Positions 54,067 through 63,479 of a stretch of DNA of 64,000 nt are shown piece after piece. Each line of letters opens with the position of its first letter. Position 1 is the stretch's first letter. The position numbers were made by a program, and so were the translations under genes. Source of the stretch: G963422595 sp963422595 (GTDB taxonomy: Bacteria; Pseudomonadota; Gammaproteobacteria; UBA4575); contig OY730298.1 of the NCBI GenBank assembly GCA_963422595.1, positions 1,612,001 through 1,676,000 of the forward strand. The letters run 5' to 3'. The notes under the pieces were generated by a model. The model saw only the letters and a program-made list of their open reading frames with translations. It was not told where the DNA came from and made no database searches.

Positions 54067-55065
54067 ATGATTAACCAAAAGCATCCGTTGCTGATTACCG
54101 GCGGCGCCGGCTATGTCGGAAGCCATGCCGTGTTGGCGTTTCGCGACGCTGGCTATCCCGTGGTGGTGCTTGACGATCTTTCCACCGGACGACGTTCAGC
54201 ACTGCCTGATGACGTAATCTTCGTGCCGGGCGACGCCGGTTGCGCCGATACTATCATTGCCGAACATCGTATCGCCACTGTCATCCACTTCGCCGGTAGC
54301 GTCGTAGTGCCCGAATCGGTTACCGATCCCCTGAAGTATTACCGCAACAACAGCAGTGCCAGTGTGAATTTGATTCGCGCCTGCGTGAAGCACGGGGTAC
54401 GGCAGTTCATCTTTTCATCAACCGCAGCGGTCTACGGCAGCCCCAACGCAATCCCGGTAACCGAGGAGCTTCCGACGCTACCCATCAGCCCTTACGGCAG
54501 ATCCAAACTAATGACAGAATGGGTGCTTCGCGATACTTCTATGGCTCACGACTTCCGTTACCTGGCACTACGTTATTTCAACGTTGCCGGCGCCGACCTG
54601 CAAGGACGGACCGGACAATCCACCCCCAATGCTACGCACCTGATCAAGGTCGCCGCCGAAGCCGCGGTGGGTCTGCGTGACCAGGTGACGGTGTTTGGCA
54701 GTGACTACGACACTCCAGACGGTACCTGCGTGCGCGACTACATTCACGTCTCGGATCTCGCCACCGCCCACGTCGCCGCGCTGCGCTATCTTGAGGATGG
54801 CGGCAGCAGTTGTGTGCTTAACTGTGGCTATGGCCACGGCTTCTCAGTACGCGAGGTATTGCAGGCGGTACAGGAGCAGACTGGCAGTGTTGCTGACGTT
54901 CGCGATGGCCGGCGACGGGCCGGTGACCCGCCGATATTGTTAGCCGACGCATCGCGCCTGCGCGCGACATTGGACTGGTCACCTTGCTATGATGATCTTG
55001 CTACCATCATCCGCACTGCGGTAGCGTGGGAGAAAATCAGGGGCACCAAAGCCCGGGTAGAGTGA
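54067..55065 (+). CDS. galE: UDP-glucose 4-epimerase GalE
   Basis: Interconverts UDP-glucose and UDP-galactose, 332 residues. NAD-binding GGAGYVGSHAV at residues 12-22, VIHFAGSVVVPESV, catalytic Ser/Tyr in FSSTAAVYG and SPYGRSKLMTE, and DTPDGTCVRDYIHVSDLA are all present. The gene looks clearly richer in G+C than miaB and the genes before it, and it stands alone on the plus strand behind a repeat-bearing spacer, so it may have been acquired. No strong ribosome site is visible. Confidence 0.95.
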   Translation: MINQKHPLLITGGAGYVGSHAVLAFRDAGYPVVVLDDLSTGRRSALPDDVIFVPGDAGCADTIIAEHRIATVIHFAGSVVVPESVTDPLKYYRNNSSASVNLIRACVKHGVRQFIFSSTAAVYGSPNAIPVTEELPTLPISPYGRSKLMTEWVLRDTSMAHDFRYLALRYFNVAGADLQGRTGQSTPNATHLIKVAAEAAVGLRDQVTVFGSDYDTPDGTCVRDYIHVSDLATAHVAALRYLEDGGSSCVLNCGYGHGFSVREVLQAVQEQTGSVADVRDGRRRAGDPPILLADASRLRATLDWSPCYDDLATIIRTAVAWEKIRGTKARVE

Positions 55066-55256
55066 TATGATAACGGTGCGCGTGTAAGGTGGCAGGCAGG
55101 CGACCAGGCAGAGGTAAGCCCCAACGGGTCGTAAGGGGCGATTCATGCACAGATGCCCAAGCCCGGCCGCGGGGCACTACCAGTTAGCGTGTTATCCGGC
55201 CGTTATGTGCGGTGTATCCGTAGCAGGCAGACCAGCACCGACCACATTTACCATGA
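55066..55256. other. GC-rich spacer between convergent galE and ssb
   Basis: No gene is seen. A five-base stem GCCCC/GGGGC lies near 55120-55140 after galE and may be part of its terminator. GGCAG repeats occur just after the galE stop. Confidence 0.4.
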
Positions 55257-55769
55257 CTAAAAAGGGATATCGTCATCAAAATCGTCTGACTTACCTGCCC
55301 CTCCGGGCGGGTCTGCCGACGAGGTAGAGGCAGGTGATGGACCGGTCTTTGCCCGGTGGGAATTATCCGCAGGCTCTGTTGCCGGTCCGGTATGCTGACC
55401 GGACGAATCCGACATTGCAGCCACACCGCCGCCTTTGTTGCCCAGCATTTGCATATCGTTGGCAATGATTTCCGTGGTGTACCTATCGCTGCCGCTCTGA
55501 TCCTGCCATTTGCGAGTTTGCAAACGTCCTTCTATATACACTTGTGAACCTTTGCGAAGATACTCACCCGCAATTTCCGCCAGCCGGCGAAAAAATACCA
55601 CTCGATGCCATTCGGTCTTTTCGACTTTCTCGCCCGAATTTTTATCATTCCAGGAATCGGTGGTCGCGACGCTTATATTGCAGACCGCCGCGCCGCTGGG
55701 CATATATTTGATTTCCGGGTCTTGCCCAAGGTTGCCGACCAAAATCACTTTGTTCACGCCTCTTGCCAT
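55257..55769 (-). CDS. ssb: Single-stranded DNA-binding protein Ssb
   Basis: OB-fold protein of 170 residues starting ARGVNKVILVGNLGQDPEIKY, with TEWHRVVFFRRLAEIAGEYL and GSQVYIEGRLQTRKWQDQ. A Pro/Ser/Gly-rich linker leads to the acidic tip DDFDDDIPF that recruits repair proteins. It is divergent from the small gene and uvrA, a common arrangement for ssb and uvrA. I found no convincing LexA box in the divergent region. Confidence 0.97.
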   Translation of the reverse strand: MARGVNKVILVGNLGQDPEIKYMPSGAAVCNISVATTDSWNDKNSGEKVEKTEWHRVVFFRRLAEIAGEYLRKGSQVYIEGRLQTRKWQDQSGSDRYTTEIIANDMQMLGNKGGGVAAMSDSSGQHTGPATEPADNSHRAKTGPSPASTSSADPPGGAGKSDDFDDDIPF

Positions 55770-55876
55770 ATTACTAACCTATCTCACTACCAGTCAGATC
55801 AGTATAACCAATTATCCTGCCTTAGAGTCTTTAAGTTCTTGAAGCCATCAGTGAATTCTACTATGCTGGCAATGTT

Positions 55877-56146
55877 ATGACCCCTGAATTAATCGGAATT
55901 TTAGCCGTTGGCGCAGCCCTTGCCGGACTAATTTTTACCGGTCAGCGAAACCTGGCACAACGCATCAGTGAAACCAATCAACGCATTGATCGGCTGGAAG
56001 CTCGCATGGATAGTCAATACAGGTGGATGGAAGATCAGTTCAGCAAACTTGATGGGCGGCTGCGAGTCGTAGAACACGGCATGGCCAGGCTTGAAGGGTT
56101 GCTTGAAGGCCTGCGCGAGGCGATTACCGGCAGACGTGCCGCCTAG
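55877..56146 (+). CDS. Small membrane-anchored coiled-coil protein
   Basis: An 89-residue protein of unknown function. One N-terminal membrane helix (about residues 4-22) is followed by a heptad-rich coiled coil with RISETNQRIDRLEARMD and DGRLRVVEHGMARLEGLLEGL, ending in a basic tail. Codon use and protein shape look genuine, and similar short helix-plus-coil proteins occur widely in proteobacteria. It lies between ssb and uvrA; no function can be assigned. Confidence 0.65.
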   Translation: MTPELIGILAVGAALAGLIFTGQRNLAQRISETNQRIDRLEARMDSQYRWMEDQFSKLDGRLRVVEHGMARLEGLLEGLREAITGRRAA

Positions 56147-56566
56147 CCTGGACAGGCATTGCACGTCTGCATATCAGGAACCGGAGCTACTGCGCCCACC
56201 ATGACGCTATATCGTCCTGCAAACCGCCTGTGCATCAGCAGACGCAGGCGGGCCATGTGACAGTCTGGCATATCTCCTCCTGTATCGCGAACTATCTGTC
56301 TGCTAAGCAACTGGAAAACAGGCCTGCTTAGCAATCTATCTTCCATTGCATCACTGCGCCATTCCACTACTGACAGGGACAGAACCGCAACCAATATGTC
56401 CGGCACTATGCCGTTACTCCTCACTGTGACGATAGTGTATTGCGGCCGCTTACGCTACGGTTAAACCTTGCATCACTCTGCCAGGCCTGAGTGGACTTTG
56501 CCTCGCAGACGGCAAGTCACGTATATTCACATATAGTAAGTAGTCTGCTCAATTATAATTAAAGAT
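56147..56566. other. Spacer upstream of uvrA
   Basis: About 420 bases with no recognised gene. A minus-strand frame of 93 codons exists but has no family features or ribosome site. The region should carry the uvrA promoter; an AT-rich stretch lies at 56520-56560. No canonical SOS box was seen. Confidence 0.4.
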
Positions 56567-59416
56567 ATGCAAGGCATTAGTGTTCGAGGCGCGCGCACGC
56601 ACAATCTTCAGAATATTGACGTTGACTTGCCTCGCGATGAGCTTATCGTCATTACTGGCCTGTCCGGTTCAGGCAAGTCATCTTTAGCCTTCGATACTAT
56701 CTTTGCGGAGGGACAACGCCGCTATGTGGAATCGCTGTCCGCCTATGCCCGCCAGTTTCTTGCGCGTATGGAAAAGCCGGACGTAGATCATATTGACGGG
56801 CTATCGCCTGCCATTTCTATCGAGCAAAAAGCGGCTTCCCATAACCCGCGATCAACTGTAGGAACGATTACTGAAATATACGATTACTTGCGTCTGCTGT
56901 TTGCGCGCGTCGGCACGCCGCGTTGCCCTAAGCATCATATCGAACTGCACGCGCAAACTATCAGTCAAATGGTGGATAAGGTGTTATCGCTTGAAGCAGG
57001 CAGGAAATTGATGTTATTGGCACCGGTAGTCCAAAATCGCAAAGGCGAGCACGTTCAGCTACTCGCCAGATTGCAAGCTCAGGGTTTTACGCGTGCGCGC
57101 ATTGACGGCGAAATTTACCCATTAGACGCACCTCCAAAACTGCACTTGCAACGCAAGCACACTATTGACGTAGTGGTAGACAGGTTTAAGGTTAAGGCGG
57201 GCTTGGCATCACGCTTGGCCGAATCGTTTGAGACTGCGCTAAAACTTGCAGATGACGTTGCCATGATTTGCGCAATAGAGTATCCGCAAGCAACGGAACT
57301 GGTTTTTTCCGCGAAGTTCGCTTGCCCGAAATGTGGCTATAGCCTGAACGAGCTTGAACCCCGCCTGTTCTCTTTTAATAACCCGGCAGGTGCATGTACG
57401 GCATGTGACGGTTTGGGCGTAGAGCAATTTTTCGACCCCGAATTGATCATTGTTAATGCTGCGATTAGCCTTGCGGGAGGCGCCATTCGCGGCTGGGATC
57501 GACATAACCCATACTATTTCAATTTGATTCAATCCCTCGCCAGGCACTATGAGTTTGATATCGAAACGCCTTATGATGAACTGGAGGTGAAAATCCAGGA
57601 CCTTATCCTGTATGGCAGTGGCGACGAGAAAATTCAGTTCAACTATACTAGCGAATCTGGTAAACCTTATCAACGCCAACATACCTTCGCAGGAGTGATT
57701 CCAAATATGGAGCGACGTTTTCGTGATACCGAATCCAGCGCCGTGCGCGAAGCACTCAGCAAATACCTCACCACGCAAACCTGTCAGGCCTGTAATGGTC
57801 AGCGCCTGAATATGGAGGCGCGCAACGTCTTCATCCAAAACACTAATTTACCGCAAATTACCTGCTGGGCTACGGAAAAAATTCTGCTCTTTTTTAAACG
57901 GCTTACACTGCCAGGGCAGCTTGGGGCGGTAGGCGAAAAAATCATCCACGAGATTAATGCGCGGCTAACGTTTTTAGTCAACGTGGGTTTGGATTATTTA
58001 ACCCTGGGGCGCGGCGCGGACACTCTGTCCGGCGGCGAGGCCCAACGCATTCGGCTGGCCAGCCAGATTGGCTCCGGTCTGGTTGGCGTTATGTATATAC
58101 TTGATGAACCTTCAATCGGCTTGCATCAGCGAGACAATCGGCGACTCCTGAACACGCTGACTTACTTACGCAACCTGGGCAATACCGTAATATTCGTGGA
58201 GCACGACGAAGAGGCCATTCGCTACGCCGATCATGTTGTAGACATGGGGCCTGGCGCCGGCGTACATGGCGGCCAGGTGGTGGCACAGGGCACACCTGCG
58301 GATATCGAAAAAAATACTGTGTCTTTGACCGGGCAATATCTTTCCGGCAAGCGTGCTATCGCCGTTCCTGAGGTGCGCGTGCCTTTGCAAAAATCGAAAA
58401 CCCTGAAAATTATTGGTGCCAGAGGTAATAATCTGAAAAACATTTGCGTGGAAATCCCGCTGGGTTTGTTTACCGTGGTCACCGGCGTGTCCGGCTCCGG
58501 AAAATCCACCCTTATCAACGATACCTTATATAAGCATTGTATGCGGCATTTGCATGGCTCGGGCGTGCTGCCTGCCGAGTGCCAGAAAATCAGAGGTGTG
58601 GAGCAAGTCGATAAAGTTATTGATATCGATCAAAGCCCCATAGGACGTACGCCGCGTTCTAATCCCGCTACGTATACCGGTCTGTTCACGCCCATACGGG
58701 AGTTATTTTCGAATACGCCGGCGGCACGCGCTCGTGGTTACGCGCCTGGCCGCTTCAGCTTTAACGTGAAGGGAGGCCGTTGTAAAGCCTGCCGGGGGGA
58801 CGGCGTAATTAAAGTGGAAATGCACTTCCTGCCGGACGTCTACGTGCCCTGCGATATATGCCAGGGAAAACGCTACAACCGCGAGACCCTGGAAATACGT
58901 TACAAGGATAAAAATATCCATCAGGTCTTGCAGCTTACAGTTGAGGATGCCTTACATTTTTTTGCCGCGGTACCTATCGTCAACAGAAAATTGCAAACCC
59001 TTGTGGACGTCGGTTTGCCGTATATTACCGTTGGACAAAGTGCGACCACTCTTTCAGGTGGCGAAGCCCAGCGCGTAAAATTGTCGCGCGAGCTTTCTAA
59101 ACGCAGTACCGGAAGCACCCTGTATATATTGGATGAACCTACTACTGGCTTGCACTTTCACGACGTTGAGCAGCTATTAAAAGTCCTCCATCATTTACGT
59201 GACCAGGGCAATACCGTGATTGTCATTGAACACAACCTCGACGTCGTTAAAACCGCAGATTGGATCATTGATTTGGGCCCGGAAGGTGGCGACCGTGGCG
59301 GTGAAGTTGTCGCCGTGGGCACACCCGAAATGGTGGCAAATACTGAATCTTCATTCACCGGGAAATACTTGCGCCCTATCCTGAACCCCCAAAAGCGCAA
59401 ACGAACGCAACACTAA
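56567..59416 (+). CDS. uvrA: Excinuclease ABC subunit UvrA
   Basis: Damage-recognition ATPase of nucleotide excision repair, 949 residues. The first Walker A is GLSGSGKSSLAF, the second GVSGSGKSTLIN; two LSGGEAQR signatures and two Walker B (LDEPSIGLH, LDEPTTGLH) are seen. Zinc modules: CPKCGYSLNE...CTACDGLG in the first half and CKACRGDG...CDICQGKRYN in the second. Full-length and intact. Confidence 0.97.
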   Translation: MQGISVRGARTHNLQNIDVDLPRDELIVITGLSGSGKSSLAFDTIFAEGQRRYVESLSAYARQFLARMEKPDVDHIDGLSPAISIEQKAASHNPRSTVGTITEIYDYLRLLFARVGTPRCPKHHIELHAQTISQMVDKVLSLEAGRKLMLLAPVVQNRKGEHVQLLARLQAQGFTRARIDGEIYPLDAPPKLHLQRKHTIDVVVDRFKVKAGLASRLAESFETALKLADDVAMICAIEYPQATELVFSAKFACPKCGYSLNELEPRLFSFNNPAGACTACDGLGVEQFFDPELIIVNAAISLAGGAIRGWDRHNPYYFNLIQSLARHYEFDIETPYDELEVKIQDLILYGSGDEKIQFNYTSESGKPYQRQHTFAGVIPNMERRFRDTESSAVREALSKYLTTQTCQACNGQRLNMEARNVFIQNTNLPQITCWATEKILLFFKRLTLPGQLGAVGEKIIHEINARLTFLVNVGLDYLTLGRGADTLSGGEAQRIRLASQIGSGLVGVMYILDEPSIGLHQRDNRRLLNTLTYLRNLGNTVIFVEHDEEAIRYADHVVDMGPGAGVHGGQVVAQGTPADIEKNTVSLTGQYLSGKRAIAVPEVRVPLQKSKTLKIIGARGNNLKNICVEIPLGLFTVVTGVSGSGKSTLINDTLYKHCMRHLHGSGVLPAECQKIRGVEQVDKVIDIDQSPIGRTPRSNPATYTGLFTPIRELFSNTPAARARGYAPGRFSFNVKGGRCKACRGDGVIKVEMHFLPDVYVPCDICQGKRYNRETLEIRYKDKNIHQVLQLTVEDALHFFAAVPIVNRKLQTLVDVGLPYITVGQSATTLSGGEAQRVKLSRELSKRSTGSTLYILDEPTTGLHFHDVEQLLKVLHHLRDQGNTVIVIEHNLDVVKTADWIIDLGPEGGDRGGEVVAVGTPEMVANTESSFTGKYLRPILNPQKRKRTQH

Positions 59417-59436
59417 TTGCGGAAATTGCTGACCAA

Positions 59437-60183
59437 TTATTCGAAATAAACCTGCTCTCCGATTGATAGCTGGCATAGTTCGGCTGCCGAGGCTTCCCTT
59501 GCCGCTATGCTGATGAGACCATTGGCGTTACTATACCAAAATAGTTCGCCAGGGCGCGCGCAATGAAAGGAATCGAAATGTCTTACTTCATGCCCCTTAA
59601 CCCTTATCACTCCGGTGGCGTCAATTAAATCAAACGTTACTCCAGTAACGGCATTACCAAAATGATCGATATAAATGATTGCATATAAATTAACCGGCCA
59701 ATCCATACCGATAAGCTGATCCCTCTGTATCGACTCCATTCGTATCAAATCAGGCTCTGGCACGGATGCAGATAAAAATTGCGCCGCTACAGGTGCAAAA
59801 ACATCGCGCCCATGAAAAGTTTTGCAGGCCGGCTGCTCAGATAAAACAATTTTTGATAAGCGTATTGCGGTTAATTTCCTTGCGGGAATCGCCAACAAAC
59901 CGTTATTTGGGCCAATAAAGGTATAATCGTCACCCTCTATAATAATTGCTTCCCGATCCGAACCAACACCTGGGTCAACTACACCTACCATGATTGAATT
60001 TGCTGGTATATTCTCTACATAGCTGGCTAACAGGTAGGCAGAGGCCTTGGGATTAAACGCGGGTAGATTGTGTATAAGATCAATCATTTGAGCTTGTGGC
60101 ACGATTTTATGAATTGCGGATTTCAATTGCCCCACGTAGGAATCCGACACGCCGTAGTCCGTAGCTAAGATAATAGGTCTCAT
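59437..60183 (-). CDS. SAM hydroxide adenosyltransferase (DUF62 family)
   Basis: A 248-residue enzyme of the SAM-dependent chlorinase/fluorinase superfamily, whose common bacterial members hydrolyse SAM to adenosine and methionine. Motifs: LATDYGVSDSYVGQLK at the N-terminus, VVDPGVGSDRE, IGPNNGLL, FHGRDVFAPVAA and IYIDHFGNAVT. Halogenase-specific residues cannot be assured, so the hydrolase call is preferred. It is convergent with uvrA, 20 bases apart. Physiological role is not settled. Confidence 0.87.
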   Translation of the reverse strand: MRPIILATDYGVSDSYVGQLKSAIHKIVPQAQMIDLIHNLPAFNPKASAYLLASYVENIPANSIMVGVVDPGVGSDREAIIIEGDDYTFIGPNNGLLAIPARKLTAIRLSKIVLSEQPACKTFHGRDVFAPVAAQFLSASVPEPDLIRMESIQRDQLIGMDWPVNLYAIIYIDHFGNAVTGVTFDLIDATGVIRVKGHEVRHFDSFHCARPGELFWYSNANGLISIAAREASAAELCQLSIGEQVYFE

Positions 60184-60363
60184 TCCGAATTAAATCACCC
60201 AGTAAGAGACCTCATACTTACGAATAAAACAGACAGTTACTGGCGAAATTAGCTGCACTGCCACTGGCCCTGATAGCAAAACGGACACAGACCGCTTGCG
60301 CGGCTATTTCACTATGTTGTTGCGAGCACCGTATAAAGATACGAACATGGATGGGCAGAATAG

Positions 60364-60395
60364 ACAGGAAAATGCACAGCTGCTTTCTATCCTGT
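60364..60395 (-). terminator. Candidate hairpin after rplQ
   Basis: ACAGGA and TCCTGT pair at the ends of a 32-base stretch that also holds partly complementary AAA/TTT and CAGCTG sequences. It lies 28 bases beyond the rplQ stop, at the end of the alpha operon. No clear T-run follows. Confidence 0.4.
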
Positions 60396-60422
60396 TTACT
60401 ATAATTTACTATTCGTTACCTT

Positions 60423-60794
60423 TTAAGTGTCTTTAACGGGACGATCCAATAGTTCTACCAGGGCCATAGGAGCATTGTCGCCTGGGCGAAAGCCACATTT
60501 TAACACCCGGGTATAGCCGCCAGGGCGGGTCTTGTAGCGAGGCCCAAGATCAGCAAATAGCTTGCCGACACTGGCTTTATCGCGTAATTTGGAGAATGCC
60601 CGACGGCGCCTGGCAACGTCGTCTGTCTTTGCCAGTGTAATCAAGGGCTCGGCATAACGCCGTAATTCTTTCGCCTTTGGCAAGGTGGTACGAATCATCT
60701 CATGTATAAATAAAGACGTCGCCATGTTACCCATCATGGCTTTGCGATGTGCGCTGTTTCTGCCTAACTGACGCCCTACTCGTCGATGTCTCAT
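60423..60794 (-). CDS. rplQ: 50S ribosomal protein L17
   Basis: Ribosomal protein bL17, 123 residues, starting MRHRRVGRQLGRNSAHRKAM with the family block LPKAKELRRYAEPLITLAK and ending GDNAPMALVELLDR. It is the last gene of the alpha operon, 20 bases after rpoA. Confidence 0.98.
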   Translation of the reverse strand: MRHRRVGRQLGRNSAHRKAMMGNMATSLFIHEMIRTTLPKAKELRRYAEPLITLAKTDDVARRRRAFSKLRDKASVGKLFADLGPRYKTRPGGYTRVLKCGFRPGDNAPMALVELLDRPVKDT

Positions 60795-60814
60795 CAGATT
60801 TTATACCTTCTTGC

Positions 60815-61810
60815 CTAAATGATGATTTTGTGCTCTTCGCGCACGTCCAGATTCGCCGGCGGCCAATTTTCCAAACGCATGCCTAATGACAGGCCATGAG
60901 TGCCTAACACGTCTTTGATTTCCGTTAATGATTTCTTGCCCAAGTTGGGCGTCTTCAGTAAGTCAACTTCGGTGCGCTGAATCAAATCACCAATGTAGTA
61001 AATGCTTTCTGCCTTGAGGCAGTTAGCCGAACGCACGGTAAGCTCCAGGTCGTCAACCGGACGTATTAGAATCGGGTCAATCTCCGCTTCGGTTTCATCA
61101 GGCTCAACCTGATCGTCACCTTGTAAGTCCACAAATACCGATAATTGCTGCTGCAACACTCCCGCAGCCTTGCGAATAGTCTCTTCTGGATCTATTGTGC
61201 CATTTGTTTCTAACTCGATAATCAGCTTATCCAAATCGGTACGCTGTTCCACGCGCGCACTTTCCACCGCATAAGATACTCTGCGTACCGGGCTGAAACT
61301 GGCGTCTAATAGTAGCGAACCAATGGCTCTATCACCTGCATCGTGACGTTGTGCGGCTGGTTGATAACCGCGACCTTTCGCCACTTTCAGCGTCATGCCC
61401 AGTGAACCTTGTTCAGTTAAATGTGCAATTACGTGATCTTTGTTGATGATTTCCACATCATGATCCATTTCAATGTCGCCCGCGCTAGCCACCCCCGGGC
61501 CTTGCTTGTGTAAACTCAGCGTAGCTTCGGTTTTGTTGTGCATAATCGCCGCTATGCCTTTTAAATTTAATAAAATATCTACGACGTCTTCCTGCACGCC
61601 TTCAATTGCCGTGTATTCGTGCAGTACATTGTCAATCTGCACTTCCACTACCGCGCATCCCGGGATGGATGACAGTAAAATTCGGCGCAGCGCGTTACCA
61701 AGCGTATGTCCAAAACCACGTTCTAACGGCTCCAGCATAACTTTGGCATGACACTCATTGACCAACTGTACGTCTACTACCCTGGGTTTCAGTAATTCGT
61801 TCGCAATCAT
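60815..61810 (-). CDS. rpoA: RNA polymerase alpha subunit
   Basis: 331 residues with the assembly domain (LEPLERGFGHTLGNALRRILLSSIPG), a flexible linker near residue 235, and the C-terminal domain that binds UP elements and activators (RSANCLKAESIYYIGDLI, LLKTPNLGKKSLTEIKDVL). Normal length and position between rpsD and rplQ. Confidence 0.98.
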   Translation of the reverse strand: MIANELLKPRVVDVQLVNECHAKVMLEPLERGFGHTLGNALRRILLSSIPGCAVVEVQIDNVLHEYTAIEGVQEDVVDILLNLKGIAAIMHNKTEATLSLHKQGPGVASAGDIEMDHDVEIINKDHVIAHLTEQGSLGMTLKVAKGRGYQPAAQRHDAGDRAIGSLLLDASFSPVRRVSYAVESARVEQRTDLDKLIIELETNGTIDPEETIRKAAGVLQQQLSVFVDLQGDDQVEPDETEAEIDPILIRPVDDLELTVRSANCLKAESIYYIGDLIQRTEVDLLKTPNLGKKSLTEIKDVLGTHGLSLGMRLENWPPANLDVREEHKIII

Positions 61811-61836
61811 TGATTACCTCATTTTACAAATAGCGA

Positions 61837-62457
61837 TCACTTGGAATACAGTTCAACTACGAGTGATTCATTAATATCTGGTGGCAAATCATCGCGCTCG
61901 GGCACAGATTTAAATGTGCCTTGCATTTTCTTAATGTCTACTTCCACCCAATCCGGTAACCCAATCTGCTCGGCGGCATTTAGCGCGTCCTGGATGCGTA
62001 ATTGCTGTCTGGACTTTTCCCGCACGCTTATCACGTCACGGGGAGATACATGATACGAAGGGATGTTCACTACTATGCCGTTCACTGCCATCGCTTTGTG
62101 ACTGACAAGCTGCCGACACTCCGCACGGGTAACGCCAAAACCCATGCGATACGCCACGTTATCCAGCCGACACTCAAGTAGTTGTAGTAGGTTCTCGCCG
62201 GTCGAACCCTTGAGACGTGACGCTTTTTTATAATAATTTCTGAATTGACGCTCCAGTATTCCATAAATTCTGCGTAACTTTTGCTTTTCTCTTAGTTGCA
62301 TACCATAGTTGGAAATACGGCCACGCTTGTCTCCATGTTGCCCCGGCAGCTTGTCAATTTTACATTTTGAATCCAGCGACCGGGCCCGGCCCTTTAACAT
62401 CAGGTCGGTGCCTTCGCGTCGACTGAGCTTACAAGTTGGTCCTAAATAACGTGCCAC
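61837..62457 (-). CDS. rpsD: 30S ribosomal protein S4
   Basis: uS4, 206 residues. It starts ARYLGPTCKLSRREGTDL and has the S4 RNA-binding domain (ECRLDNVAYRMGFGVTRAEC, then QLVSHKAMAVNG). S4 is a primary 16S binder and in E. coli represses this operon's translation. Confidence 0.98.
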   Translation of the reverse strand: MARYLGPTCKLSRREGTDLMLKGRARSLDSKCKIDKLPGQHGDKRGRISNYGMQLREKQKLRRIYGILERQFRNYYKKASRLKGSTGENLLQLLECRLDNVAYRMGFGVTRAECRQLVSHKAMAVNGIVVNIPSYHVSPRDVISVREKSRQQLRIQDALNAAEQIGLPDWVEVDIKKMQGTFKSVPERDDLPPDINESLVVELYSK

Positions 62458-62469
62458 GTTGCTTTACTC

Positions 62470-62859
62470 TTATACGCGACGGCGCTTGGCCGGACGACAA
62501 CCGTTATGTGGAATCGGGGTGACATCATTTATGTTGGTGATTCTATACCCCACCGCGTTCAATGCGCGTACCGCCGATTCACGACCCGGCCCCGGCCCCT
62601 TTACCTTTACTTCTAAATTTTTCAAACCGTACTCAAGCGCCGCCTGACCTGCTCGTTCGGCCGCAGTCTGGGCCGCAAATGGCGTGCTTTTACGGGAACC
62701 ACGAAAGCCCGACCCACCAGCGGTGGCCCACGTTAGGGCATTACCCTGACGATCGGTGATGGTCACGATGGTGTTGTTAAAAGAAGCATGGATGTGCGCC
62801 ACACCATCGGTAACGATACGTTTTACTTTCTTGCGCGTGCGGGTTGATGTTTTTGCCAT
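62470..62859 (-). CDS. rpsK: 30S ribosomal protein S11
   Basis: uS11, 129 residues, with GVAHIHASFNNTIVTITD, GGSGFRGSRKSTPFAAQ and the C-terminal VTPIPHNGCRPAKRRRV. Gene order with rpsM and rpsD is standard. Confidence 0.98.
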   Translation of the reverse strand: MAKTSTRTRKKVKRIVTDGVAHIHASFNNTIVTITDRQGNALTWATAGGSGFRGSRKSTPFAAQTAAERAGQAALEYGLKNLEVKVKGPGPGRESAVRALNAVGYRITNINDVTPIPHNGCRPAKRRRV

Positions 62860-62886
62860 ATTTAATTGTCTGATATTGCTCGGTTG

Positions 62887-63243
62887 TTAGCGTTTTATCG
62901 GGCGCCTGGGGCCCTTGCGGGTACGCGCATTAGTGCGCGTGCGTTGCCCCCGCAATGGCAAACCTCGTCGATGCCTGATACCTCGATAGGTACCCAGGTC
63001 CATCAGTCGCTTTATGTTTACCGTGGTTTCTCGACGCAGATCACCTTCGACACGATAGTTGCCGACTGCGGCACGCAAGCGAGTAACTTCATCCTCGCTA
63101 AGGTCTTTAATTTTGCTGCCAGACGAAATTCCCGCGGCCGCACATATCTTGCGAGAATTGGAGCGCCCAATTCCATAGATAGCGGTCAATGCAATTTCGG
63201 CGTGCTTATGCACCGGCACATTAATTCCAGCAATACGCGCCAT
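62887..63243 (-). CDS. rpsM: 30S ribosomal protein S13
   Basis: uS13, 118 residues, beginning MARIAGINVPVHKHAEIALT, with a helix-two-turn-helix region and the C-terminal RGLPLRGQRTRTNARTRKGP. It lies 113 bases after rpmJ, a fairly long gap within the operon. Confidence 0.98.
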   Translation of the reverse strand: MARIAGINVPVHKHAEIALTAIYGIGRSNSRKICAAAGISSGSKIKDLSEDEVTRLRAAVGNYRVEGDLRRETTVNIKRLMDLGTYRGIRHRRGLPLRGQRTRTNARTRKGPRRPIKR

Positions 63244-63356
63244 TTAAAAAATCCTTAATAAATCAATACCCGAGACTTTCCCGGGATCGCGAATTCTATC
63301 AGTCACGTTCATTAAATACACGGTCTTTATTCGTAAACTCTACATTCTTCGCTGCA

Positions 63357-63470
63357 TTAACCCTGGCGTTGCTTATGCCTGGGGTCTTTGCAGATTATGC
63401 GTACCACTCCATTGCGGCGCACCACCTTGCAATGCCGACACATTCTTTTTACGGAGGCTCGTACTTTCAT
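63357..63470 (-). CDS. rpmJ: 50S ribosomal protein L36
   Basis: bL36, 37 residues: MKVRASVKRMCRHCKVV and a C-terminal ICKDPRHKQRQG. The zinc ligands Cys11, Cys14, Cys27 and His32 are kept, so it is the zinc-binding form. It starts ten bases after the secY stop region and begins with ATG at 63470. Confidence 0.96.
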   Translation of the reverse strand: MKVRASVKRMCRHCKVVRRNGVVRIICKDPRHKQRQG

Positions 63471-63479
63471 GGCTGCCTG

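Noticed and set aside
53728..54126. 132-codon minus-strand frame before galE
   Set aside because: It overlaps the galE start and the repeats, and shows no family motif; probably a chance frame.
56143..56424. 93-codon minus-strand frame upstream of uvrA
   Set aside because: No motif, no ribosome site, and it overlaps the end of the small coiled-coil gene.
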